Assembly (NCBI GenBank): GCA_963575745.1
Contig: CAUYUJ010014353.1
Location: forward strand, 2,501 to 66,500
Origin: Prorocentrum cordatum
Taxonomy: Eukaryota; Sar; Dinophyceae; Prorocentrales; Prorocentraceae
Direction: 5' to 3'
Length of the DNA stretch: 64,000 bases
The translations under genes were made by a program, and so were the position numbers. The notes beneath the pieces were generated by a model. It saw only the letters and a program-made list of their open reading frames with translations, was not told the DNA's origin and searched no databases. Shown one piece after another: positions 22,205 through 31,191 of this stretch (the stretch's first letter is position 1; the number at the start of each line of letters is the position of its first letter).

Positions 22205-22390
22205 TACCGCGGAATTCGTGCCGTGCCGATCCCGGCGCCGGTTTTTGATACCGAGGGGATTGTTCAACCCTGAACGATCGGTGGTTTCCGAATCGTCAGA
22301 TCGTTCAACATCGACCGACTCTGGGTCCCTGGCGGCGTTCAACGTTGAGCGCCAGCGGCGGGGTCGCCACTGGTCGACACGACGCGAACC
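22205..22390. mobile_element. Dispersed repeat, family D
   Basis: Contains GATTGTTCAACCCTGAACGATCGG, the words TCAGATCGTTCAACATCGACCG, GCGGCGTTCAACGTTGA and a GGTCGACACGACGCG end. Copies at 23560-23765 and 27405-27590, and a fragment near 36255-36345. Ends related to GTCGTGTCGACC make it MITE-like. It abuts the donor of the candidate methyltransferase exon at 22401. Confidence 0.7.
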
Positions 22391-22400
22391 CAGCGTATAC

Positions 22401-22597
22401 ATCTTCCTCCTCCGACGGCTTCCACAAACAGCGCTGCCGAACCTGGCTGGCCGCGGGGACGAAATCTTCCGACGGCTGCGCGACGCCGGGGTACACCGCG
22501 CCCGTGAGGCTGGGGCCCTCGGCGTCCGCCAACCAGCCCGCCACGCGCGCGGGCAGGGCCTGGACGTTCGGGGCGTAGGTGGCGGCGGTCAGCCAGC
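22401..22597 (-). CDS. Candidate fifth exon of the methyltransferase gene
   Basis: The minus strand after acceptor GCCCAGAG encodes WLTAATYAPNVQALPARV, AGWLADAEGPSLTGAVYPG and DFVPAASQVRQR, and ends at a GT donor (GTATAC). The phase matches the GTAAGA donor that closes the exon at 25999-26273 (one base plus two). In the methyltransferase family I recall, the region after the NPPF motif contains an 'APN/VPN-x-x-x-L-x-x-R' segment and a later 'ERY-(V/L)P' segment, which this resembles. The assignment rests on memory of the family and on phase; the intron would be 3.4 kb filled with dispersed repeats. Confidence 0.48.
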
Positions 22598-22646
22598 CTC
22601 TGGGCACGAGCCGACGGGGAGCACCTGAGCGGCGACAATGAACGGT

Positions 22647-22807
22647 TAAGTCGGGCCTGTCCCCCTACAGGGGAATGTTGGGCGAAAAACAAAAATACCA
22701 AAAAAATATCACCAAACTGGCCAAATAAGGGTCCACCATTCGTCCCCAGACTTAAAAAATACACTATTTTTGAACATTCCTCCTGTAGAAAGACAGGCCC
22801 GACTTGA
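22647..22807. mobile_element. Complete MITE-like transposon, family E
   Basis: Inverted ends TAAGTCGGGCCTGTC and GACAGGCCCGACTTGA, with inner CCCCTACAGGGGAAT and ATTCCTCCTGTAG, enclose an AT-rich interior of about 160 bp. Further complete copies lie at 24111-24266 and 24458-24615. Copies interrupted by insertions occur at 33364/34507 and 34871/35867. Confidence 0.88.
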
Positions 22808-22829
22808 ATAAAAACGGGGCTTGCGCGAG

Positions 22830-23555
22830 ATGCCACAGCGACCTTTCGCGGCGGTTTCTGCGGGCCGCCGGCGCGTCACGCTGCGCTGGAAACGAGGGCG
22901 TCTACGCGCGACCTCATGCGGGCAGCTTGCCCATCGGTTGTAAGAAGTACGCGTCGTTCATTTCCAATCGTGCTCATTTCTAATTGTGCTCGTTTCTAAT
23001 GGTTCCTGGCCCCCGAGTGGCCAGGAAGAGCCCCAGGGTAGAACAGTTAGAAACGAAAGGATCTTGGCCCAAAAAAATCAGAGAACTTCCGAAGAATGAG
23101 AAATGAACGGTGTGTAGGCAGAACCATGATGAAGTAGGAAGGCGTTGAAAATAAATTGGGATTGCGCCCGCCCCCTAAAGAGAACGGAGAAGGCGCAGCC
23201 ACTCGATCATTGAAGTAGGAAGGCGCCTGAAGTAGGTTGAAACCTGGGAATCTTAGAATATCTACTTTCAACGACCTATGGGTACACGCCAATCTCGGCA
23301 CAATCGACCCCGTTTTATCATTGCAGGCCTGGAAATGGGCACCACCACCAGCACAGGGGGTTGCCTCCACAGGGGGAAGGTGGTCCTAGATGTCGGTGTT
23401 GGTGGGAATAGTTCGGTCACCTTCAAAGCCAGAATATTACCACCATCACCGAGATCGGGATCTTCTTCCCTCGAGGCCCTCGATGGAAGCACACCGTCGA
23501 AATTCGTGTTGGTGTCAACCTCTAGACCTACGACGTTACGACGCACACGGGATGG
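22830..23555. other. Stretch without recognisable gene
   Basis: Contains short repeats (TGAAGTAGGAAGGCG at 23131 and 23211; TTTCTAATTGTGCTCG at 22965-23005) and otherwise unremarkable sequence. No motif recognised on either strand. Confidence 0.4.
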
Positions 23556-23559
23556 CACG

Positions 23560-23765
23560 AGAACGGCGCCCAGAAGCACCGTGCCGCGGGTTCGTGCCGT
23601 GACGACCTCGGCGTTGGCTCCCGACACCGTGGGGGTCGTTGAACCTCTGGGAAGAGCGGCGTCATCCAGAACGTCAGATCGTTCAACATCGACCGATTTC
23701 TGGGTCGCCGGCGGCGTTCCACGTTGAACGCCAGCGGCGGGGTCGCCGCCGGTCGACGCGGCGCG
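23560..23765. mobile_element. Dispersed repeat, family D
   Basis: Same order of words as 22205-22390: GTGCCGCGGGTTCGTGCCGT, TCAGATCGTTCAACATCGACCG, GGCGTTCCACGTTGAACGCC, GGTCGACGCG. Confidence 0.7.
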
Positions 23766-24110
23766 ACAGGGTCGACCCGCCGACGGGGGGCAGCTTGGGG
23801 CGCAAAAGGACATACTACTGTGTGCTCCTTGCAGGCGTGGGCCCGATCAGATCAGCAAGAAAGGCAATCTTCACAGTTTATCGCTACCGCAGCGGTATGG
23901 CCAGAAAGCGCCCGCCACCGAACATGTACTATGAGATTTCTTAGCGCGCGCGTCGCCCCCTTTGGAGCGGCGCAAGCATGGTAGTTGCATGTCTGGGTGA
24001 CGCCGACGCGTGATGATGCGAAAGCGGCGCCCAACGACCGCACCATGCTCGGACCTCCTTCGGGCCGCAGTCCAGCGCGGTACGGTGCATCGTTTTTCGG
24101 CCCTCAGGTC

Positions 24111-24266
24111 AGGTCGGGCATGTCCCCCTACGGGCGGATTTGGAACGAAACAATAAACATACAAAGAAAAGTACACAAAACATATTCAAACATAGCAGAA
24201 AAATTGTCCCCCACTATATTTTTACCAATTTTGGATATTCCTCCTGTAGAGGGCTAGGCCCGACTT
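24111..24266. mobile_element. MITE-like transposon, family E
   Basis: Left AGGTCGGGCATGTCCCCCTA, right CTCCTGTAGAGGGC...GCCCGACTT, with an AT-rich interior containing CATATTCAAACATAGC. Confidence 0.82.
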
Positions 24267-24457
24267 CACTCTCAGGGTCGAGGCACTGTGCACCCCACCA
24301 TGCCTGGGTCGAGGCTCGGCGACGCCGCGGGAGGCGCCAGCGCGGTACGGTTCACACCAAGCAATCCGCGGACAGGGAGCGTCGGAGGGGCTCGGCGTGC
24401 ATCGAAGACACAACAACGAATAAACAAAACAATTCGGAACTCCACGCTGTTTGCTTT

Positions 24458-24615
24458 AGGTCGGGCGTGTCCCCCTGCAGTTTTTTGTTTGGGGATATCT
24501 ATCTCTCTATATATATACATATATATACGCTAGACACATGCTTGAAAAAAAACATCCCCAGAGTATGTTTGGACTATTTTCTAATATTCGCCCTGTTGAG
24601 GGACACGCCCGACCT
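24458..24615. mobile_element. MITE-like transposon, family E
   Basis: Left AGGTCGGGCGTGTCCCCCTG, right CCTGTTGAGGGACACGCCCGACCT. The interior holds a TATATATACATATATATA stretch. Confidence 0.82.
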
Positions 24616-24801
24616 AACCGCACATCGAATACGCAACAACGCATAAACAACAACTTCTGGAGCTCCACGTTTGTGTTGCGCGGCTCGGCGCTGGGTCTGA
24701 GCCGCTCCCCCTGGCTGGCACCCTCCAGGCGCCAAAGAATTGGGTCCAGCGCCGATCGAAGAATTCCATGCGGACCTCTGGAAATGTCTCTTTATTAGGG
24801 C

Positions 24802-24963
24802 GACGAAATCTATACATATCCACCGCTCCCAGGCCAGGCCCATCCTCAACCCCGCAGCGGTGTATACGCCACGCCCTCCTGGCTTGGCCAGGAGGGCGTA
24901 TACACAGCTCCTGGGTTCAGGATGGGCCTGGCCAGGGAGCAGTGGATATGTATAGATTTCGTC
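24802..24963. mobile_element. Foldback element related to the CCGATCCTGG family
   Basis: The two ends are perfect inverted repeats over about 22 bp (GACGAAATCTATACATATCC with its complement at the right end). The interior contains CCTCCTGGCTTGGCCAGGAGG and two CAGGATGGGCC/GGCCCATCCT words in opposite sense. The whole 162 bp can form one long hairpin. Confidence 0.85.
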
Positions 24964-25086
24964 CCCCGATTTATGCACTTCTTGATCATCTTCGAGGAGC
25001 GGCGTTGGGAAACTGTGTCTCATCACTCCCACAGCCCAGGGGAGCTGCCGACAAGCGGCTTGCAGCACTGAGGGTGGCAGCATCCT

Positions 25087-25114
25087 AGTGTAAGGTCAAA
25101 TAAAGGGGCCCTGG

Positions 25115-25152
<38 letters not shown>

Positions 25153-25310
25153 CAGACACAAATCCTAGGATTCCCTATATGTTTCAATATTTCCTGGGTT
25201 TCGTCTTCCACCCCAATTCAAATGTGTTCCCATCTTTTCCTGGGAGTCGCAGATGACTTGTGTTTGTGTGTCCTCCCCCCTCCAAATGGAAGGGAACGGA
25301 GAAATTGCTA
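25087..25310. mobile_element. Dispersed repeat, family N, with a (CA)n tract
   Basis: AAGGGGCCCTGGAACACACA, (CA)n at 25116-25148, TTTCCTGGGTTTCGTCTTCC, CATCTTTTCCTGGGAGTCG and TTGTGTTTGTGTGTCCTCCC are colinear with 32895-33055. Length and the CA tract differ. It lies in the large putative methyltransferase intron. Confidence 0.72.
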
Positions 25311-25319
25311 AGTGCACCC

Positions 25320-25990
25320 CCAGGGGTTGCTGGTCAATCGAGTTCCAAGAAATGGATTTGGTCACACCTCGGGCTCCGACACCAAGTGGTCTGGTCGGCC
25401 ACGTGGCCAAGGGGAGCGGGGGGAAGCCTGTGCACCCGTTTGCCTCGACGCATTCCTTGGCTCCTGGGCCGACCAGACGGCGTGGCAGCAGCGCCGGGAG
25501 GCTGGGAAGGCGGCGCGATTCGCAGAACGAGACGAGCTGAGGAGGGGTGCGCCTGGAATTGGCCAACTGCGGAGCTTGAAAGCAAAAGGAGCGCCAAGGC
25601 GGGAGGGGCGGGGCACCTCCGCAACCACGCTCCAGGAGGGGATCGACTACAGAAGTGGTTTACCCCAAGATCGGGTGTTCGTCGAATCTGGAACAAATAC
25701 GCGGAACTTCCGTAGACCTGCCAAACATTCTGCGTATTTTGTAGATCCGACGATCAAATCAGTTTTTGGTACATCGATTCTGTAATCGACCCCCTTATCG
25801 ACTCGTTGGCCTCCTTCCTGACGGGTCCTGGTGGCACCCGCCAGACGCAACTCAGAACATTGTGCAGTTCGGCCTGCCCCCGGCAGGGGCTGCCAGTGAG
25901 GATGCCACCCGTAAGTAGCCGCTGGCAGGCCCCGCGGCCGAGGAGGAGACAGGAGAGGACAACGAGTTTGCTGACAACGACTTCATGGGC
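25320..25990. other. Intronic stretch, no recognisable coding sequence
   Basis: Between the putative fourth-exon donor (25998) and the family N repeat. Both strands have frames up to about 160 residues, but none shows motifs or plausible continuation of the methyltransferase. Confidence 0.4.
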
Positions 25991-25998
25991 ACTCTTAC

Positions 25999-26273
25999 GT
26001 TGCAGACCTCCCCCCGCGGCACCCCGGACGATCGCAGCGAATACATCCTCGCCGAAGTCGCCGCCGTTGCCAAACATCGCGATTGCCTGCGAGGCGATGC
26101 CCTGCGGGTTCGGCAGAAACGGCGGGTTCGCGATGATGCCATCGAACGGGCCGCTGCCCGGCGGCAACGCCTCGTACACGCTTCCCTGGTGCAGCTCCGC
26201 CGCCCTCTCGCACATGTCGTTCAGCGCGAGGTTGAACCGCACGAAGTCGAGAGCCCGTGGGTTGAGGTCCACC
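25999..26273 (-). CDS. Methyltransferase exon 4 with the NPPF catalytic motif
   Basis: The minus strand encodes VDLNPRALDFVRFNLALND, ELHQGSVYEALPPG and FDGIIANPPFLPNPQG, then FGNGGDFGEDVF. NPPF is motif IV of class I methyltransferases that modify N atoms of Gln, Ade or Gua (HemK/RsmC/TrmN6-like), and the acidic 'VDLNPRAL' is motif II binding the SAM ribose. The exon closes at a strong donor (GTAAGAG, minus strand, at 25998). Its 5' junction lies in the hexamer GTGGAC, which also ends exon 3, so the exact cut cannot be told and no AG acceptor is visible there. Confidence 0.8.
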
Positions 26274-26288
26274 AGGGGAGCAAAGAAT

Positions 26289-26447
26289 GACGTCAAGGGA
26301 AAACTTCGAAGGTCTGCGCGGATTCCTCGGATCGGCGCTGGACCCCCCCCTCCCTGGCGCGCGGGGCGCGCCAGGGGCGGCGGCGCTGGAGCCGCCGGCA
26401 GGGGGCCCCAGCGCCGGTCCGAGGAGTCCGCGGGGACCTCCGACGTC
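26289..26447. mobile_element. Hairpin element, family C, inside methyltransferase intron 3
   Basis: Inverted arms (GACGTC outer ends; GGTCTGCGCGGATTCCTCGG against CCGAGGAGTCCGCGGGGACC) enclose a GC-rich loop with GGCGCGCGGGGCGCGCC. Related to 29358-29556 and 63402-63567. It fills much of the 370-bp intron, whose junctions share a 6-bp direct repeat, and so resembles an introner. Confidence 0.75.
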
Positions 26448-26644
26448 TCATGCCTCTACACCCTGCGAAATGCTTAAGAAATCATGGGTTAAGAAATTCA
26501 TGGTCTCAGAACTTGAATTAAAACCCAACATTTCTATTACAATCTTAGGATTTACATTGAAACATTAAGAATCATCGAGACTCTGGTCGAAAGCTTAAGT
26601 TTTCTTAAGCACCGCCTAAGGTGTATGTCACTGTGTGCCCCCCT

Positions 26645-26733
26645 GTCCACGAAGGTGACGCTCTCTGCGCCGCGCCGGAGCGCGAGGATCCCCTGGACTC
26701 CGCTGCCGCAGCAGACGTCCAGGACGGACCGGG
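26645..26733 (-). CDS. Methyltransferase exon 3 with the SAM-binding motif I
   Basis: The minus strand after acceptor GCGACAG encodes RSVLDVCCGSGVQGILALRR and then GAESVTFVD. 'VLDVCCGSGVQGI' is the glycine-rich motif I of class I SAM-dependent methyltransferases. Joined to exon 4 it reads VTFVD-LNPRALDF without a break. About 88 bp. The previous exon must donate one base; GA or GC donors near 27050-27040 would fit the phase, and no GT donor does. Confidence 0.8.
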
Positions 26734-27040
26734 CTGTCGCGGCGCGCACAGGAGGGCGGCGCGGGGGAGGCCGTCCAGGAAGGCAGGGGGGGGGGGCCCG
26801 GGGAGGCGGGGGCCTTCCAAGACGCCTTCCCTGCCTTCTCAGAAGCTCCCACCCCTCGCGCCACCGCCTTGTGCTCGGGCGCTGCTCCATCGGGTGGGCA
26901 GGGAATGGGGGGGGGGGAGGCACATGCACCTTCCGCGCCCCTCTCGGGCTCAAGGGGGCCCCTCCCGCGCCCCTTGAGGGCACAACAGGTGCATCCCTCT
27001 TCGCCCCCCATCCATCGCATCCCCCCGCGAGGCGCGACGC

Positions 27041-27324
27041 CCGAGGCTCGCGCCGCCCATGGTGCCCGGGGCGTGACGCTGGCGAGCCCCAGGGAGTCGT
27101 CGGAGATGTACATGACGGGCTCGAAGCCCTCCGACGGCCAAGTCTGCACGTCCGTGGCGACGAGGAGGTCCTCCTCGACCGGCCAGATGCGGACGTTGGC
27201 GAAACACGCCAGCCCGCCGCAGTCGGCCTCGTCGACCCGCCGCGCGGCCTCGGAGGCCCTGGCGAGCTGCCAGCCGACCGGCGCAGTGGCCGACACGGCC
27301 TGCAGCCTCAGCAGCAGCCGGCAG
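27041..27324 (-). CDS. Methyltransferase exon 2
   Basis: The minus strand after acceptor GCCGAGAG encodes CRLLLRLQAVSATAPVGWQ, then CFANVRIWPVEEDLLVATD and YISDDSLGLASVTPR. The family has here a small beta domain ('DL...WVASD...LG-x-DSL-x-LA-x-x-TPR') leading into motif I. Phase agrees with the GT donor of exon 1. The 3' end is placed between 27050 and 27041 because the likely donor is GA or GC. Confidence 0.72.
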
Positions 27325-27404
27325 CTCTCGGCCCCGAGGATCGGAGGGGGCGGCAGTCGAGACGACGGCGGCCCTCCCTGGCGCTGTTCGCCCCTCTGCG
27401 GCAG

Positions 27405-27590
27405 GTCCGTGTCGTGTCGACCCCGGCGTTGGTTCCTGACACCGCGGGGATCGTTCAACCTGGAACGCTCGGCCGTTTGCCAAACGCTGGATCGCTCGAC
27501 GCGGGGCCGATTCAGGGTCTCTGGCGGCGTTCAACCTTACACGCCGGCGGAAGGGTCGCCGCCGGTCGACACGACGCGAACCTATCGTAT
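27405..27590. mobile_element. Dispersed repeat, family D, in methyltransferase intron 1
   Basis: Left GTCGTGTCGACCCCGGCG and right CCGGTCGACACGACGCGAAC are inverted. The interior has GATCGTTCAACCTGGAACG and GGCGGCGTTCAACC. Colinear with 22205-22390 and 23560-23765. Confidence 0.75.
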
Positions 27591-27800
27591 TCGGCCCCCC
27601 TGGAAGCCTCTCTAGGGGGCCACATGCGAACCCTCCCCCTCAGAAATCGTGGGGGGTAGGGGTAGGGTTCGCATGTGGCCCCCGATTCTCGCCACGGCTG
27701 CATCCGTCTCGAAAAACGGGTCAGGATGGACCCCGCGAAGGGCGCTGGGACAGCTTTTGGGCGGGTTTGGGCGGGGCGGGCGAGCCGCCGTTGCCTCAAC

Positions 27801-28648
27801 CGGCCCTTCTCCGAGATGAGCCCGCGCAGGCGCTGGAGCGGGATCGCACGGCGCAAGAGGAAGAACCTGATGAGGTCTGCCAGGGCAGCCGCTGGCAGCG
27901 GCTCCTCGTCCGCGTCGTCGAGGGCCTCCTCGAGCTCGGCATGGCGATCCTCGTCGCTGAAGTCGCACAGGGAATCTGCGCCGGTGGCCTGCAGCACGGC
28001 GCCCGTGGAGTAGCCCTCCTCCAGCAGCACGGCGCGCAGTCTGCGCAGCGCGGCGGCGTCGGGGCCATCGGGGGAGACGTCCAGGCCAGCCATGGAGCCC
28101 GGCTCGCGCAGCGCCTGGCACATGGCCGTGTTGGAGACGAAGCCGAGGAGCCACGGGTCCGCGGACGGGTCCACGCCCATCGCGAGGGCGCGCTGCAACA
28201 GGCCGTACGCGGCCGTGAAGTCTGCCAGCCGATGCCGCAGGGCCGCCATCCTGACCAGGGCACTGGCGAGCCCGGCCGCCTCGGGCGGGCTCGCTGCGCT
28301 GTCCCGCAAGCCCCAGCGCTCCTGCGCCAGCTCAACCTCCAGCAGCGCCCGCGTCACCGCGCCGTGGGCGGCCACCAGCGGGTCGCCGCTGGGCTGCAGG
28401 CGCACCACGTCTGTGGCGGCGGGGTCGCCCAGCTCGCAGGCGCGCAGGCGGCTCCTCACCGCCGCCTCGCGGGAGCGCAGCTCCTCGGCGCCGCCGCCGG
28501 GCTCAGGCAGCGCGGACCACCCGTCGCGCACGTCGCAGAGCTCCCGCTCCGCCTTCCCAAGAGCGGCGGGCACACACCCACGCTCTGCTCCGCGGTGCCC
28601 TCGCGACGTGGACGCAGGAGCGCCATCCCCCGGACGCACGATCCCCAT
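27801..28648 (-). CDS. Methyltransferase exon 1 (N-terminal helical domain)
   Basis: An ATG at 28648 opens the frame; it runs to a GT donor (GTTGAG) at 27800. The last part, RRLRAVLLEEGYSTGAVLQA, ALADLIRFFLLRRAIPLQRL and GLISEKGR, matches the helical N-terminal domain that precedes the SAM fold in a family of bacterial and algal class I methyltransferases ('LR-x-x-L-x-x-xGY-x-x-x-x-V', 'L-x-x-L-(I/V)RLFLL-x-x-P(V/I)'). Residues 1-170 are Ala/Arg/Leu-rich with tetratricopeptide-like helices (VRMAALRHRLADFTAAYGLL) and may be lineage-specific. The true start could lie further upstream in another exon. Substrate unknown; RNA, protein glutamine or a small molecule are all possible for NPPF enzymes. 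Confidence 0.72.
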
Positions 28649-28649
28649 C

Positions 28650-29060
28650 GGGCACGCTCCGCGCGGGGCATCCGCGCACAGCCGCCCCGAGGCCGCGCCA
28701 TGGGGAGCCTGGACCGCGAGGCCGTGGACACGGATATTTCAGAGCGTGAATTACCTGCCCCGCTTTCGCTTCCAGGCAAAACCAAGCCATACCACGCGCC
28801 TCCCCGTCAAGCTGCTCGACCAGTACAGGCTGCAATCTGGCATCGTTTGGTATCTCTTGGAAGCGAGGGTGGTCAAAAGCGAGGTAGGTTTGTTTTCCCC
28901 TGAGATATGGCCTTCCCCCCAGACATCCGGTGTGCTGATGTTGAAACGGCGGCGCCCCCAAAAATTCCGACCCTTCCCTCGAGCGGGCCCTTCCTCCCGA
29001 GCTGTTTTGACGGTCCCTGGGGCCTGGCGAGCGCCCCCGGAGGCCGAACACAGCGAAAAT
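28650..29060. other. Stretch upstream of the methyltransferase, no recognised gene
   Basis: Contains the putative 5' region of the minus-strand gene and a CTCGAGCGGGCCC...GACGGTCCCTGG word shared with other dispersed repeats (family S, see 62280-62475). No promoter motif can be recognised; dinoflagellate promoters generally lack a clear TATA box. Confidence 0.35.
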
Positions 29061-29064
29061 AGAG

Positions 29065-29165
29065 AAAGTGTCGGAACTCTGCGCGGAGGCGCCGGAGGCG
29101 CAGTGACGGGGGAGGGGTGCAGCGCCGATCTAAGAAACCAGCGCGGAGCGCCCACAGTTTATGCG
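29065..29165. mobile_element. Family C hairpin fragment
   Basis: GGAACTCTGCGCGGAGGCGCC and ATCTAAGAAACCAGCGCGGAGCGCC...AGTTTATGCGTATG share the arms of family C, but the left outer end is not recognisable. Confidence 0.55.
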
Positions 29166-29357
29166 TATGCTGTTCTGTGTTTTTGCGGAAACAAAGCAAG
29201 GCCCGTCGTTGATTCTTTTACGCCGCGCGCTGGACCCACGGGCCTCAGCATATACCATGAGTTCCGGCTTGGATTTTGAGATGCATACGCTGCGGCCCCC
29301 AATGGGCCGCAGCGCAACGTGGAGGGCCGCAGGTGGGGTGGTGTCGTCTGCTTTGAT

Positions 29358-29556
29358 AGAAAAAAGAAGCAACACATAAACATACACGTTTGGCGCTCCG
29401 CGCGGATTTCTTGGATTCGCGCTGGACCCCCCTCCCTGGCGCGCTCCGCGCGCCAGCGGCGGCGCCGGAGGCGCCGCCGGGGGAGGGGGGTCCAGCGCGA
29501 ACCCAAGAAATGTGCGCGGAGCGCCAAAAGTTTATGTTTATGCGGTTTTTCTTCCA
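29358..29556. mobile_element. Hairpin element, family C, best copy
   Basis: The left arm (CACATAAACATACACGTTTGG, CGCTCCGCGCGGATTTCTTGG) is complementary to the right arm (CCAAGAAATGTGCGCGGAGCG, CCAAAAGTTTATGTTTATG). The loop contains two smaller palindromes (GGCGCGCTCCGCGCGCC, GGCGCCGGAGGCGCC). No coding capacity. Confidence 0.88.
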
Positions 29557-29585
29557 TTTGAGGATGACCGGCATGTCCTGGTGGG

Positions 29586-29729
29586 TTTGTTATCCACCAC
29601 CACCACCATAAGTAGGAGGGGGAGGGGGTCCCCCTCCTCTCCTTCCTCCTCCTCTCCTTCCTCCTCCTCCTCCTCCACCTCTTTCCCCCCTCCAACTTGT
29701 GGTGGCGGTGGTGGAAAACAGTTGTTTTG
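29586..29729. mobile_element. Hairpin element, family L, with TCC-rich loop
   Basis: Arms CCACCACCACCACCATAAGT and CCAACTTGTGGTGGCGGTGG are inverted. The loop is mainly TCC triplets. See 18357-18590 for the copy with GGA triplets. A solo right end, GGTGGTGGAAAACAGGCCC, lies at 29838-29862. Confidence 0.8.
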
Positions 29730-29862
29730 ATCCGCGGGTCGAGAGCGCACCTCTTCCGGTCGAAGCTAAGCGGGCCGCGCGAAGCTTGAACTAACAAAGA
29801 GGGGGGGGACAGAAGGAGCGCGGCCTCACGGAAAGCGGTGGTGGAAAACAGGCCCATCATGT

Positions 29863-30057
29863 CCGCGCTCCGCCCCGGGAGCCTCGCGCAGCCAGCCCTC
29901 GAGCGCCGCCCCGCCGCGCGGGGGCGGCGGGGCGGAGGCCTGCCGCCGCGTGCGCGCCCGCAGCCCGGCCCCGACCGCCGCGCAGCCGCCCACCGCGGGT
30001 GGGCGGCGGCCTGTGACGGCGGAGGAGCCGCGCCTGGCGGTGGCGACGGCGACGCCC

Positions 30058-30058
<1 letters not shown>
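29863..30058. other. Very GC-rich stretch, possible exon not identified
   Basis: About 200 bp at over 80% GC with long frames on both strands, between a family L end and a (GAC)n tract. No motif recognised. Confidence 0.3.
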
Positions 30059-30092
<34 letters not shown>

Positions 30093-30160
30093 CGGCGACG
30101 ACGACCGGCGACCGGCGACGACGACGACGACGACGACGGGCGATGACGACGACGACGACG

Positions 30161-30216
<56 letters not shown>

Positions 30217-30245
30217 GCGACGATGGGCGACGACGGCGACGGCGA
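30059..30245. repeat. (GAC)n microsatellite
   Basis: GAC triplets with CGG interruptions, giving poly-Asp, poly-Thr, poly-Arg and poly-Val frames. Confidence 0.95.
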
Positions 30246-30374
30246 CTAGCCGCGACGGCGGGGGGGCAGACGTTCGCCGCCCCCTGGGAGCGCCTAGGGA
30301 GGGGGGGGGGGGATGGCAGGAGCATCGCCTGCACACCCCCCATCTCCTGCGCTCGGCCTTGCTCCCTCTCATCT

Positions 30375-30600
30375 CCTCCTCCTCCTCCTCCCCCCCTCCT
30401 CCCCCCTCCTCCTCCTCCTCCTCCTCCTCCTCCTCCTCCTCCTCCTCCTCCTCCCCCTCCTCCTCCTCCTCCTCCTCCTTCTCCTCCTCCTCCTCCCCCT
30501 CCACCTCCTCCTCCTCCTCCTCCTCCTCCTCACCCTCCTCCTTTCCCTCCTCCTCCTTTCCCTTCTCCTCATCTTCCTCCTCCTCCTTGTTTCCTCCTCC
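30375..30600. repeat. (CTC)n microsatellite
   Basis: CTC triplets with occasional CCC and TTC. Confidence 0.95.
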
Positions 30601-30639
30601 ACTTCCTACTCCATCCTCCTCGGCTGCTTAACATCTCTC

Positions 30640-31190
30640 CCTCCCTCCCTCCGTCCCTCCCTCGGGGGGGGAGGCAGACGTTTGCCCAACGAGCGCGGCC
30701 GGAACATGGCCATAGAGGCGATGCATCGAGAGCACCAGCCCCATCGCAGAAGGCCACTGGGCCATGGAGATACCTCGAACGAAGGACGCTCTAAGGTGGA
30801 GAGCCCAACCACGAACATCAGCAACGGTACCCGTCGGAGACTGGGGTTGTTCTTACTCTCGTGCCAGCTGTACCCGAGGTCACCCAGCTTCGCGCTTCGG
30901 GCGCTGCGATGCGCGACGCGCAGTTAGCTCCTGCCGGGAAGCATGCTGGCAAGCCTCGTGGGAATCCACGAGACACGCCTGGAAACCTTACATCCGTCGA
31001 CCTCCGCCTGCCTCCGCCCCCTTTCGTTTCGTTTCCGAGCAGGTTGGGACGTGCGCGTGTGGGGAGACACATGCGTAGCGGAGCAACAAGGAAAAGGACA
31101 GCTCGTGCATCGACCCTCCTTAGAAAAACATCGCCGCTGCATCAGCGCACCCTAGCTCAGCGGAGAGGGAGTGAGAGAGAGAGAGAATTA
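30640..31190. other. Stretch without recognisable gene
   Basis: Ordinary composition, short frames on both strands, no family motif. It ends in a short (GA)n tract at 31171-31186 just before a cassette. Confidence 0.4.
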
Positions 31191-31191
31191 C

